Below are positions 46,677 through 54,953 of a stretch of DNA of 64,000 bases, piece after piece (positions within the stretch are counted from its first letter, which is position 1; every line of letters starts with the position of its first letter). A program made the translations under genes and the position numbers. Source of the stretch: Bordetella genomosp. 9 (GTDB taxonomy: Bacteria > Pseudomonadota > Gammaproteobacteria > Burkholderiales > Burkholderiaceae_B). The stretch lies in NCBI RefSeq assembly GCF_002261425.1, contig NZ_NEVJ01000003.1, positions 2,108,001 through 2,172,000 of the forward strand. Direction: 5' to 3'. The notes below the pieces were generated by a model. That model worked only from the letters and a program-made list of their open reading frames with translations, made no database searches and was not told where the DNA came from.

Positions 46677-47369
46677 TCAGGCCAGCACGCGCATGGCCGA
46701 ACGCAGGAATTCCAGGCGAAGCTCGTTCACCTTGTCCAGGCGCCGATTGGCTTCGCCGGTATCGCCGCTGCGCCGGCGCGCCAGGTCCATGGCGACATTG
46801 GCGTCGCTGTCCTGCATCTGGCCTTCGACGTCGTGGTACTTTTTCTCGGCATCCCGCTTGGCGCCCAGGGTCTGGCCGATCGAAGACGTGGCACTGCCCA
46901 GACCCTGCGCGGTAGTCTGGCTGGCGGTGCCGAGGCCATTCCAGCTGTCGATCGCGGAGCCCCGCTCGGTGTAGCGGCTCATATTGAGCACGCTGCCCTC
47001 GCTGACGGCCCTGTTCATCTGTTTGCCGGCGGCATATACGCAGCCGAAGCTGATCGCGGCGCCCAGGACGGACATACCCGCGTTGGCCAGCATGGCCAGG
47101 TTCTTGTCCCAGGCGGCGTCCAGCTCCTTGCTGGCGCTCTGGTGGACCGCGACGCGCTTTTTCTGCAAGGCGATTTCGCGATTGTCCAGGCAGGCCTTCA
47201 TGGCGTCCGCGTTTTCCTTCAGCGCGGCTTCGCCCATGATCTTTTCGGCTTCGGCCATCGCCCGCAACACGGACGATTCGGCTCCCGCCGCCTGATCGGC
47301 GTCGCCGAAGCCGGGCACCGGACTATGCGTCATTACGCCGGCGTTCGATGAAACGGACATCGTAGACAT
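46677..47369 (-). CDS. sctB: SctB: second translocator (YopD/BopD-like)
   Basis: A 230-residue protein with a single hydrophobic segment (NAGMSVLGAAISFGCVYAAG, about 96-115), flanked by helical, Ala/Lys/Glu-rich regions and an amphipathic C terminus (LDKVNELRLEFLRSAMRVLA), the usual architecture of the minor translocator. AGGAG eight bases upstream of ATG 47369 decides the start; the longer frame to 47507 runs into the chaperone gene and is not real. It lies between the SycD-like chaperone and sctE. Confidence 0.85.
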   Translation of the reverse strand: MSTMSVSSNAGVMTHSPVPGFGDADQAAGAESSVLRAMAEAEKIMGEAALKENADAMKACLDNREIALQKKRVAVHQSASKELDAAWDKNLAMLANAGMSVLGAAISFGCVYAAGKQMNRAVSEGSVLNMSRYTERGSAIDSWNGLGTASQTTAQGLGSATSSIGQTLGAKRDAEKKYHDVEGQMQDSDANVAMDLARRRSGDTGEANRRLDKVNELRLEFLRSAMRVLA

Positions 47370-47431
47370 TATGGATACTCCTAGATATTGGAAATTTCGG
47401 AACACCGATACGGGTGACCGACCCTGAGTGA

Positions 47432-47914
47432 TCAGGCCGCCTGCCTGAGTCCGGCAAGTGCCTGATCGCAACGCAGCTTTATCTGTTGGTGCTCCGGCCT
47501 GCTGCACATGGACCGCGCGAGATCGAAGGAATCGAAGGCCCGGGCGGGCTTGCCCATGGCGCGGAAGCAGTCTCCCGCGTGCATGACAACGGAAGGATCA
47601 TTGACGTCCATGAGCGCCGCGACGGCGTACATGTGCACGGCGTGCTCGTGCTGCCCCAGCATCTGAGTGGCGGCGGCCAGCCCCTTCATGTATCGCGGAT
47701 CCTTGTTGTCATACAGCACCAGCTGCGCGAACAGATGTTGGGCCAGGTCGTACCTGGCTTGCCGATAGAGGTCGTGGGCCACGGCATGCAACCGCTGGCG
47801 ATCCCCATCGCGGATGCCCAGGGAATCGCCCAACGGACGATCGTTTTTCAGGATCCCGCGCACGACGCGCATGACGTCGACGCCGCGACCATGACCGCGA
47901 TACGGTGCGGCCAT
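47432..47914 (-). CDS. SycD/LcrH-type class II translocator chaperone
   Basis: A 160-residue TPR chaperone. Three TPR pairs are visible: AHDLYRQARYDLAQHLFAQL, KGLAAATQMLGQHEHAVHMY and MHAGDCFRAMGKPARAFDSF. This is the family of SycD, IpgC and Bordetella BcrH, which bind both translocators before export. The ATG overlaps the sctA stop by one base (TGATG), and sctB follows after 62 bases, giving the usual chaperone-translocator arrangement. Confidence 0.92.
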   Translation of the reverse strand: MAAPYRGHGRGVDVMRVVRGILKNDRPLGDSLGIRDGDRQRLHAVAHDLYRQARYDLAQHLFAQLVLYDNKDPRYMKGLAAATQMLGQHEHAVHMYAVAALMDVNDPSVVMHAGDCFRAMGKPARAFDSFDLARSMCSRPEHQQIKLRCDQALAGLRQAA

Positions 47915-48558
47915 CAGACAGACCCGGTGATCCGCGCGAAGCCCATGGCGATGCTTTGGGCTGCCTTGATCAGCCCCTGAATACCGGTCTGGAGCTGATT
48001 GATGTTGCCGATGATGAGGCCCTGCTTGGACGCGACCATCGACTGGGAGCTGGACACCTCATCGCGATAGCCGTCCAGCTTGGTCCGTATCGTTTCGAAT
48101 TCCGACTTCCTGGAGTCGCCCGTGAGGCCCGTCATGCCGAGTTCCGCGAGCATGCCGGACGTGACTTCCAGCTTCTTGTCGTCGTAGGGCTTTTCGATTT
48201 CGTCTTTTTTCGCACCGCTCTCGCGGTCCTTCAGAATGCCCTGGATATCCTTCAACATCGGATTGTTGTCTTCCTTGCCCATTTGGACCGGAAAGAGATT
48301 GATGAAGTTGCCGACTTCGGCACGTGCTTCGTTGATCTGGCGCGTTCTGCGGATCAGCCGCGTCGACTCCTGATTGCATGCGTTCAGCGAACTCCCGTTC
48401 GACTGAGTGACTTCATTGTTGGTCGCGATGGCCTCGGCGATGATTTTTCCCCAGTTCTCGCCAGGCGCGGCCGCGTACTCGCCGCCACCGACACCCACCC
48501 CGGCGATTTCACCGTAACCACCCAGAGACTGTCCGACACCCGTTGTAGACACACTCAT
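47914..48558 (-). CDS. sctA: SctA: needle-tip / filament protein (Bsp22/EspA-like candidate)
   Basis: A 214-residue hydrophilic secreted-type protein, first in the long T3SS operon, with no signal peptide. The N terminus is Gly/Ser-rich, the middle is charged (DDKKLEVTSGMLAELGMTGL), and the C terminus is a helical segment (NQLQTGIQGLIKAAQSIAMG) such as tip and filament proteins use for self-assembly. Size and position before the translocator chaperone match Bordetella Bsp22. AGGAG lies six bases before ATG 48558. The exact subclass (Bsp22/EspA filament or LcrV tip) is not settled; at this length an LcrV-like tip is less likely. Confidence 0.72.
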   Translation of the reverse strand: MSVSTTGVGQSLGGYGEIAGVGVGGGEYAAAPGENWGKIIAEAIATNNEVTQSNGSSLNACNQESTRLIRRTRQINEARAEVGNFINLFPVQMGKEDNNPMLKDIQGILKDRESGAKKDEIEKPYDDKKLEVTSGMLAELGMTGLTGDSRKSEFETIRTKLDGYRDEVSSSQSMVASKQGLIIGNINQLQTGIQGLIKAAQSIAMGFARITGSV

Positions 48559-48606
48559 TTAGCACTCCTGTTTGCTGCGTCGGGTCCATACGAAAGACCC
48601 GGGGCG

Positions 48607-48634
48607 TAGGTGCCTGGCTACAGTGGGCAGTTCC
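48607..48634 (-). promoter_or_regulatory. hrp-box-like promoter of the sctA operon
   Basis: On the minus strand GGAAC (48634-48630), 16 bases, then GCACCTA (48613-48607), which matches CCACNNA with one mismatch. A start near 48600 gives a leader of about 42 bases to ATG 48558. It is back-to-back with the sctX promoter 50 bases away. Confidence 0.65.
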
Positions 48635-48683
48635 GCTACGCGACCGCTTGCATTCAACACTTGATCCGATATTGCACGGGACT

Positions 48684-48712
48684 GGGAACGAAATCGGGAG
48701 CACGGCCACTAC
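48684..48712 (+). promoter_or_regulatory. hrp-box-like promoter of the sctX operon
   Basis: GGGAAC (48684-48689) and CCACTAC (48706-48712) with 16 bases between GGAAC and CCAC, the HrpL-type spacing. The predicted leader to the sctX ATG (48766) is about 48 bases, like the other two strong sites. Last base of the -10 block is C rather than A. Confidence 0.7.
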
Positions 48713-48765
48713 CATGACCCCACACACAGTCGACACCGCCGGCAAGAACCCAGGATGCGCCCAGA

Positions 48766-49215
48766 ATGATCTCGTCCACCCCATCACTTACCGCACCGTC
48801 CGCGATAGGCGGCGCGTCTCCGGCGGGAGATCACGACGCCGGCGCGCGCGGCCATCCGTCAGCCAGCTCGTCGGGATGGGGTCCTGTCCGTGCGAGACGA
48901 CCGACCACCGCGCCGGTGACCGGGCCGGCCGAATCGGCGTTGACGCCATTGACGCCATTGACTCGATTCCTCGGCCAAACCTGCCTGGAACTTTCCGTCA
49001 ACGACGCACTGGAGCCGGACATCACGCTATCCGATCTGCGTCATCCGCCCACCTTCGACGCCGTGCTGCGACACGCCCGTATGGCCCTGCGGGAAGCCGG
49101 CGCGAACGGCGGCCTCGACAGCCCCATATACCAGTCGGCCCTGCTGGTGCTGGACCGCAACGTCGTGTTGAGGAACCAGTCGCGCACGATCCGAACCGCG
49201 TTGCAACAGGGATGA
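48766..49215 (+). CDS. sctX: SctX: early-secreted YscX-like component
   Basis: A 149-residue protein. The N-terminal 65 residues are Ser/Thr/Pro/Ala-rich and disordered, as expected for a secretion signal. The C-terminal half shows the YscX-type core: NDALEPDITLSDLRHPPTFD, then VLRHARMALREAGANGG and LVLDRNVVLRNQSRTIRTAL. YscX is an export component that binds YscY and SctV and is found in Ysc-family injectisomes. It is the first gene of the plus operon, and its stop overlaps the sctY start (ATGA). Confidence 0.83.
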   Translation: MISSTPSLTAPSAIGGASPAGDHDAGARGHPSASSSGWGPVRARRPTTAPVTGPAESALTPLTPLTRFLGQTCLELSVNDALEPDITLSDLRHPPTFDAVLRHARMALREAGANGGLDSPIYQSALLVLDRNVVLRNQSRTIRTALQQG

Positions 49216-49577
49216 ACCAGACACACTCGGCCCCGCTTCCCGCCGAGACCATCGAATTGCTGCAAGTGCTGGCCTTTCTCAAGTTACAGAACGGCAAGGC
49301 GCGCGACGCCGTCGCCTTGCTGGAAGCGTGCAACCGGGCAGGCGGCTGCCAGGGCCGCGCGTTGATCCTGCTGGCTTATGCGCAGTTGCGCGCCGGCGCA
49401 CCGGAGCAGGCGCTTTCCGTGCTGGACCGCGCGGATACGCAGGCGCTCGCCTTGCCCGCCTGTCGCGTGGTGCGCGCACAAGCGCTGTCGGCCGCCGGCC
49501 GCCATGACGAGGCGCGGCAGGCCATGCAGGCCTACGCCGCCACCCGTACCAGCCCCCCTACCGCCACATCCGCCTAG
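49212..49577 (+). CDS. sctY: SctY: YscY-like TPR chaperone of SctX
   Basis: A 121-residue TPR protein (ELLQVLAFLKLQNGKARDAV; LLAYAQLRAGAPEQALSVLD) placed between sctX and sctV as in Yersinia yscX-yscY-lcrD. The ATG at 49212 overlaps the sctX stop. A longer frame back to 48648 is only a shadow of sctX. YscY binds YscX and the cytoplasmic domain of SctV. Confidence 0.88.
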   Translation: MNQTHSAPLPAETIELLQVLAFLKLQNGKARDAVALLEACNRAGGCQGRALILLAYAQLRAGAPEQALSVLDRADTQALALPACRVVRAQALSAAGRHDEARQAMQAYAATRTSPPTATSA

Positions 49578-49609
49578 TTCGCTCCTGCCGGCCCGCATCA
49601 CCCTCCCCC

Positions 49610-51700
49610 ATGCAAGCAATACGACGCATCATCGCCATCGCGACCAGCCGGAACGATATCCTGCTGGCCGCGACCGTCATGGCCATCGTGTTCATGATGA
49701 TCCTGCCGATGCCCACGGCGGTCATGGACATACTTATCGCCGCCAACATCACGCTGTCCTGCGTGTTGCTGATGGTGGCGATTTACCTGCCGTCGGCGCT
49801 TGCCTTCTCTTCTTTCCCCGCCGTCCTGCTGGTGTCGACGCTGTTCAGGCTGGGGATATCGATCTCGACCACGCGGCTGATCCTGCTCGATGGCGATGCC
49901 GGCCACATCATCGACACCTTCGGCAACTTCGTCGTGGGCGGCAACCTGGTGGTGGGCCTGGTGGTCTTCCTGATCCTGACGATCGTGCAGTTCATCGTGA
50001 TCACCAAGGGGTCCGAGCGCGTGGCTGAAGTGGCCGCCCGCTTCTCGCTGGATGGCATGCCGGGCAAGCAGATGTCCATCGACGCCGACCTGCGCGCCGG
50101 GGCGATACAGATGGACGAGGCGCGCCGGCGCCGCAGCGTGGTCGAAAAGGAAAGCCAGCTGTACGGCGCCATGGACGGCGCGATGAAGTTCGTCAAGGGC
50201 GACGCCATCGCGGGGCTGATCATCGTGGCCGTCAACCTGCTGGGCGGCCTGCTGATCGGTTCGGTCCAACGCGGCATGAGCGCCAGCGAAGCCGCACTGA
50301 CGTACTCGATACTCAGCGTCGGCGACGGCCTGATTTCGCAGATACCGGCCTTGCTGACGGCGATCTGCGCGGGCATCATCGTCACACGCGTGCCGACCGG
50401 CGACAAGCCGTCGAACGTCGGCAGCGACATCGGCGCGCAAGTCATGGCGCATCCGCGGGCCCTGATCATCGCCGCCGTCATCGCACTGGGCATCGGCGTC
50501 ATCCCGGGCATGCCCACCCTGGTTTTCCTGACGCTGTCCGTCCTGACGGGCGTGACCGGCTTCGTGCTGTTGAATGCCCCCCGCGCGTCGCGCGCCGCGG
50601 GCACCGACGGCGCCGGCGGCGGCCCTGACGGCGCTTTTGGTGGACCGGGCGAGGCGTCGCCGGAAGCCGGCCAGCCCGCCAAGTTCGCCCCCGCCGAGCC
50701 GGTGACCCTGGAGATCGCCGAAGCCCTGGCCGCGGAGATCGACGAAAACATCATCACCGTCGAATTCCCCGCCGTGCGCCACGCGGTCTACCAGGAACTG
50801 GGTGTTCCCCTGCCGGACATCCGCCTGCGGCGTGCCAGGCAGTTGCGCGATCGCGCCTACCAGATCCTGCTGTTCGAGGTGCCGGTGATCCAGGGAACAT
50901 TGCGCAATGGCGCGGTACTGGTGCGCGAAGGCTCACGCAATCTGGATGCCATGGGCATTCCTTACGAGCGGGATGTCAGCGGCCTGGCCAGCGAATCGGC
51001 GTTCTGGGTGATGCGTGAACATGCCGCCACGCTGGACGGGGCGGGCGTGCCTTATCTGCTTCCCCACCAGGTACCGAACTGGCATTTGTCCATCGTCTTG
51101 CGCAAGCACGCCGCGCAGTTCATCGGCATCCAGGAAACCCGCCAGCTGCTGACGGCCATGGAAGAAAACTTCGGCGAACTGGTCAAGGAAGCGCATCGCG
51201 TCATGCCGATACAGAAGATCGCCGAGATTCTCCAGCGCCTGATATCGGAAGACATCTCCATCCGCGACATGCGTTCCGTACTGGAAGCCCTGGTCGAGTG
51301 GGCACAGAAGGAAAAGGACATCGTCCTGCTGACCGAGTACGTCCGAATGGCGCTGAAGCGATACATCAGCCACAAATATTCGAACGGCCAGAACTTCCTG
51401 CCATCCTATCTGCTGGCCCCGGACGTCGAGGACGTGGTGCGCGATGCGATCCGCCAGACCGCCGGTGGCAGCTACCTGGCCCTGGATCCCGAAAAATCCC
51501 AGGCCTTGCTGGATAGCATCCGCCGGACCGTCGGCCCGCTGGAAACCACGGTAGCCAGACCGGTGATCCTGACGTCCATGGACATCCGCCGATACGTGCG
51601 CAAGCTGATCGAACAGGATCTCTACCAGCTTCCCGTGCTGTCATACCAGGAGCTGGTCCCGGAAATCAATGTGCAGCCCCTCGCGCGGGTAGACCTATGA
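49610..51700 (+). CDS. sctV: SctV: major export-gate protein
   Basis: A 696-residue FlhA/LcrD-family protein with about eight N-terminal membrane helices (1-325), containing the FHIPEP-region sequence GDAGHIIDTFGNFVVGGNLV and FSLDGMPGKQMSIDADLRAG, and a C-terminal cytoplasmic ring-forming domain (about 365-696). A Gly/Ala/Asp-rich linker of about 40 residues joins the two. Length is typical. It lies 32 bases after sctY. Confidence 0.97.
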   Translation: MQAIRRIIAIATSRNDILLAATVMAIVFMMILPMPTAVMDILIAANITLSCVLLMVAIYLPSALAFSSFPAVLLVSTLFRLGISISTTRLILLDGDAGHIIDTFGNFVVGGNLVVGLVVFLILTIVQFIVITKGSERVAEVAARFSLDGMPGKQMSIDADLRAGAIQMDEARRRRSVVEKESQLYGAMDGAMKFVKGDAIAGLIIVAVNLLGGLLIGSVQRGMSASEAALTYSILSVGDGLISQIPALLTAICAGIIVTRVPTGDKPSNVGSDIGAQVMAHPRALIIAAVIALGIGVIPGMPTLVFLTLSVLTGVTGFVLLNAPRASRAAGTDGAGGGPDGAFGGPGEASPEAGQPAKFAPAEPVTLEIAEALAAEIDENIITVEFPAVRHAVYQELGVPLPDIRLRRARQLRDRAYQILLFEVPVIQGTLRNGAVLVREGSRNLDAMGIPYERDVSGLASESAFWVMREHAATLDGAGVPYLLPHQVPNWHLSIVLRKHAAQFIGIQETRQLLTAMEENFGELVKEAHRVMPIQKIAEILQRLISEDISIRDMRSVLEALVEWAQKEKDIVLLTEYVRMALKRYISHKYSNGQNFLPSYLLAPDVEDVVRDAIRQTAGGSYLALDPEKSQALLDSIRRTVGPLETTVARPVILTSMDIRRYVRKLIEQDLYQLPVLSYQELVPEINVQPLARVDL

Positions 51701-51737
51701 GTCATGATGCATGCCGGCTGGATTGCGGAGTACTGCC

Positions 51738-53117
51738 ATGACACTTGACCTGGAACTGCGGGTCCTGACCGGTCTGCATCAGGGTGCGAAATGCCAGGCG
51801 CATGACGGGGCGCTGATCGGTTCGGATGGCCGATGCGACATCGTGCTGTGCGACGAAGGCATTCCCCGTGAAGCTGCCCGACTGAGCCTGGGTCCCGCTG
51901 CATGGGGCATGCGTCCGCCGTCCGATCCACGCGGTCCTGAAGACGCCGTCGAATCCGGCGATACGCCATACCCCGCGTCGGATCGTTCCGACACCACGTT
52001 CGGAATGCCCCTCGCGCTCGGCCCCGTCCTGCTCACGGTCGCGCACCCGTCGACGCCCTGGCCGGCGCCGGGCCAGTTGATCGCCGTCCCGCATGCCGTC
52101 CAGAATCCGGCGCCCGAGTCGAACGCGGAGACGGACACCGCCCCGGGCGCCGAAGTCCTCGTCGGGGCGCCGCTCGAACCCGCCACGCAAGCGTATGCTG
52201 CCCTGGGCGTGCCCACCTATCGCCGTCCCAGGGCCGCCGGCCTGCGGTGGGCGGTGGGCGGCTTGCTCGTCCTGCTGGTGTTCGGCAGCGTCGCCTCGTT
52301 TCCGCCCAGCAAGGCGCCATCCAACGCGCAAGCCCGTACGGGCCGGCCGCTGGAACCGGAGACGCTACGACGCGCGCAGGCTTTGCTGGCCGAACGTGGC
52401 TATGCACCCCGCGTCCAGGCCCGTGCCAACGAATACCAGGAGGTCGTCATTACCGGCTGGGTCCAAGACGAGACCGAGCACGACAGCCTTGCCACGGCCT
52501 TGAGCACGATATGGCCCCTGCCCGCCATGCGCGTGGCAACGGAAACGCAGATCGCGGAACGCCTTCGCACGCTTATGCTCGATATGGACATCAGCGCGGG
52601 CATCGGCCGGTTGCCCGCGGGCGATCTCGAAATCCGCGGCGTGGCGGGCACCGACCAGGTGCGGCAAGAGGCCTATCGGCGTTGGCGCGACGATGGCGAG
52701 GCTTCCGCTTTCCCGATCACGATCAGCCTGTCGCTCGCCACCGAGGCCGCCGGGGCATTCCGCGAAGCCGTCGCCATGGCGGGCCTGCCCGCCATGGCAT
52801 CGACCTGGAAAGACAAGGCGCTGCACATCAAGCCCGGCGTGCTGGACGTGTCGCAACGGGAACGACTCAATGCCATCCAGGATGCATTGAACCCGCGCTA
52901 CATGGGCGCCATCCGCATCGACAGTGATCCGGGACAGGCCGACGCCTCCTTTCCTTTTCGGGTGCGTACCGTCGTCGGAGGCGGACAACCGTGGGTCGTA
53001 CTGGAGGACGGAACCCGCATCGCGGTCGGCGGCACGCACGGCGCCTATCGGCTGACCTCGATAGACGACGGCAGTGTCGTGTTCGATGGCCCCAGCCCCA
53101 CGATCATCACGCGATGA
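51738..53117 (+). CDS. sctD: SctD: inner-membrane ring protein
   Basis: A 459-residue protein with an N-terminal FHA-like cytoplasmic domain (ELRVLTGLHQGAKCQAHDGA, then LIGSDGRCDIVLCDEG), one membrane helix (WAVGGLLVLLVFGSVASF, about residue 170-187) and periplasmic BON/ring-building repeats (ALLAERGYAPRVQARANEYQ). A Pro/Ala-rich linker comes before the helix. ATG 51738 with GGAG upstream is used; the frame from 51711 has no family sequence. It joins SctC and SctJ to the SctK platform. Confidence 0.92.
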   Translation: MTLDLELRVLTGLHQGAKCQAHDGALIGSDGRCDIVLCDEGIPREAARLSLGPAAWGMRPPSDPRGPEDAVESGDTPYPASDRSDTTFGMPLALGPVLLTVAHPSTPWPAPGQLIAVPHAVQNPAPESNAETDTAPGAEVLVGAPLEPATQAYAALGVPTYRRPRAAGLRWAVGGLLVLLVFGSVASFPPSKAPSNAQARTGRPLEPETLRRAQALLAERGYAPRVQARANEYQEVVITGWVQDETEHDSLATALSTIWPLPAMRVATETQIAERLRTLMLDMDISAGIGRLPAGDLEIRGVAGTDQVRQEAYRRWRDDGEASAFPITISLSLATEAAGAFREAVAMAGLPAMASTWKDKALHIKPGVLDVSQRERLNAIQDALNPRYMGAIRIDSDPGQADASFPFRVRTVVGGGQPWVVLEDGTRIAVGGTHGAYRLTSIDDGSVVFDGPSPTIITR

Positions 53118-53150
53118 TTTCGCCCCAACGCAGTTCCACGGATACCCGAC

Positions 53151-53399
53151 ATGCCTGTGCCTCATGAACCCATCAACGTCGCCGAAGTCCTTGAGCTGTT
53201 TGGCTGCGCCACCGATGAAGCGAGCCGGCTGCGCCTGCGCGCTGGACTGGATGCCATTCAAAGCGCCATGCAAACGCGGATGCGCTCCCCGCTTCGACCA
53301 GCGGAGTTCGTGAAGGCCAAGGCCTTGGCCGACGCGTCGATCTCGGCGCGAGAGATCCTGGCGGCTGTGGACGCAGCTATCCGCACGCAGCCGCGCTGA
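53151..53399 (+). CDS. Small helical YscE-like needle chaperone candidate
   Basis: An 82-residue, almost wholly helical protein (EASRLRLRAGLDAIQSAMQT; AKALADASISAREILAAVDA) between sctD and the needle candidate. In Ysc/Psc loci the same place is held by YscE/PscE, which with YscG keeps the needle subunit soluble. Sequence similarity in this family is too low to prove it; the call rests on size, helicity and gene order sctD-E-F. Confidence 0.6.
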   Translation: MPVPHEPINVAEVLELFGCATDEASRLRLRAGLDAIQSAMQTRMRSPLRPAEFVKAKALADASISAREILAAVDAAIRTQPR

Positions 53400-53449
53400 A
53401 CGCTAGCCCGGGCTTACCGCCCACAACCTCTCGTACGGAGCACACACTG

Positions 53450-53680
53450 ATGAACGTCAACGAAAACCTGAGAACCAGCACCAGCGCAATAGACCAGGAG
53501 ACGGCGAATGTCGATGCGTCGTTTCGCGAGAACATGAATGCGCCGGCGCTGGACATCGCAAGCGCGCAGCGCTTTGCGCTGATGAGCGGCAACCTGAGTT
53601 TCAAGTCCACCTGCGCCGCGGGCATGATCAAGCTGGTGGTCAGCTCCTGCAAGGACATCGTGCGCGTCGTCGGTACGTGA
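53450..53680 (+). CDS. sctF: SctF: needle subunit candidate
   Basis: A 76-residue protein, the size of a needle subunit, last in the plus operon. The N-terminal half is polar (NENLRTSTSAIDQETANVDA). The C-terminal half contains LMSGNLSFKSTCAAGMIKLV and KDIVRVVGT, comparable to the helix in SctF proteins that ends near K-D-I-D and packs in the needle. It has two Cys residues, unusual for needle subunits. GGAG lies nine bases before the ATG. No better needle gene exists in the window. Confidence 0.6.
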   Translation: MNVNENLRTSTSAIDQETANVDASFRENMNAPALDIASAQRFALMSGNLSFKSTCAAGMIKLVVSSCKDIVRVVGT

Positions 53681-53708
53681 TGCTCACGATTTTTCGAGCC
53701 CGCGACTC

Positions 53709-53731
53709 ATCTCGCATGCATTGTGCGAGAT
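53709..53731 (+). terminator. Hairpin after the sctX-F operon
   Basis: Perfect 8-bp stem ATCTCGCA (53709-53716) / TGCGAGAT (53724-53731) with a seven-base loop, 29 bases after the needle stop. There is no following T run, so it may be a weak terminator or a transcript-stabilising end. Confidence 0.4.
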
Positions 53732-53936
53732 AGCCACACTCATCACTTTGCATCGTTCGAAATACAAAGACCCGAGCTTCTCTATGAGGCTCGCGAGGAC
53801 TCATCGTTAAGCACGAGACCCCTTGCAACAAACGGTGGAAATGATCGTTCCCGTATGTTAATAATTGCTATATCCACGCAGCCAACCGTTGCAAGGTTGC
53901 ACGGCACTACAGTGGACGTACGGAGGGACGCGCGCC

Positions 53937-54836
53937 ATGATCAGCTCTCAACCCTTGAAGCACGGAGCTCGACTACTGCTGGTAGACGATAGCCCCGCGG
54001 ATCTCAGGTTGCTGGTGCAACTGCTGAATCAAGAGAACTTCAAGCTGATGGTCGCGCTCGATGGCAAGCAGGCATACGAACGAGCGACAACCCAGGTCGC
54101 GCCCGACGTGATCCTGATGGATGTGTCCATGCCTCGCGTGGATGGTTATGCCACTTGCCGGCTTTTGAAAAGCAATCCCATCACCGCGCACATCCCTGTG
54201 ATTTTCGTCACCGCATCATCGGGCCTGGACGAGCGTCTCAAGGGCTTCGATGCCGGCGCGGCCGATTATGTGCTGAAGCCGTACAACCCTGAAGAGGTGC
54301 TGGCCCGCGTGCGTGTACAGCTGCACATGACAAGGCGCGCGACTTCATTCCTGTCCGCGCAACACGGCACCCGCGATTCGCTCGACGAATTGATCCCTGG
54401 AACAAACGCAACGCCGCAACTACGGGTGGGTTCGATCTCCAACGAACAGGCGATTGTGAACACCACCACGCAATACCTGTCGGATCATCTGTGCGACGCA
54501 CCTTCGCAGAAGAACCTGGCGCGGCTGATCGGTGTGAACGAGAAACGGCTGACCAGCGCCTTCCGCAACCTGTTGGGCAAGACCATCCATGACTACCTGC
54601 GCGACCAGCGCATGGAAAGAGCCCGCGCGCTGCTGCAGGACGGATCGATGACCATCGCGGAGATCGCGGACCAACTCGGCTTTTCCAGCCCCGCCAACTT
54701 TGCATCGGCGTTCCGGCGACAACTTGGTTGCAGTCCTGTCGCCTTCCGCCGTCATTTTGAAGGGCCGCCGACGTCGTTGATCAATTGCGCCAGTGACAGA
54801 TTGGCGACGACAAGCGGTATTTTTCAAAAGCTATGA
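53937..54836 (+). CDS. Response regulator with AraC-type output domain
   Basis: A 299-residue protein: receiver domain (about 10-130) with pocket LLLVDDSPAD, phospho-Asp in DVILMDVSMPRVDG and Lys in VLKPYNPEE; then an AraC/XylS DNA-binding domain (about 180-280) with both helix-turn-helix units (KNLARLIGVNEKRLTSAFRN; MTIAEIADQLGFSSPANFAS). ATG 53937 with GGAGGG upstream is preferred to 53865. A second gene of the same type follows. Next to a T3SS, an activator role is likely, but no kinase is nearby and no hrp box precedes it. Confidence 0.9.
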   Translation: MISSQPLKHGARLLLVDDSPADLRLLVQLLNQENFKLMVALDGKQAYERATTQVAPDVILMDVSMPRVDGYATCRLLKSNPITAHIPVIFVTASSGLDERLKGFDAGAADYVLKPYNPEEVLARVRVQLHMTRRATSFLSAQHGTRDSLDELIPGTNATPQLRVGSISNEQAIVNTTTQYLSDHLCDAPSQKNLARLIGVNEKRLTSAFRNLLGKTIHDYLRDQRMERARALLQDGSMTIAEIADQLGFSSPANFASAFRRQLGCSPVAFRRHFEGPPTSLINCASDRLATTSGIFQKL

Positions 54837-54953
54837 GCGGGTTTTTAAACGCACCGTGATCACGCATTGCCTAGCATGGGCATGCCGCTTCTCCACCCTA
54901 ACGCCTACCCAGCGAGCGCATGCGGGGAAGCCGTATCCCTACAAGGAGACGAC

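Noticed and set aside
48648..49577. A 309-residue plus-strand frame
   Set aside because: Only the part from ATG 49212 is SctY; upstream it is the shadow of sctX and the promoter region.
52341..53030. Several GGAAC motifs inside sctD
   Set aside because: None has CCAC at the right distance; they are coding-sequence coincidences.
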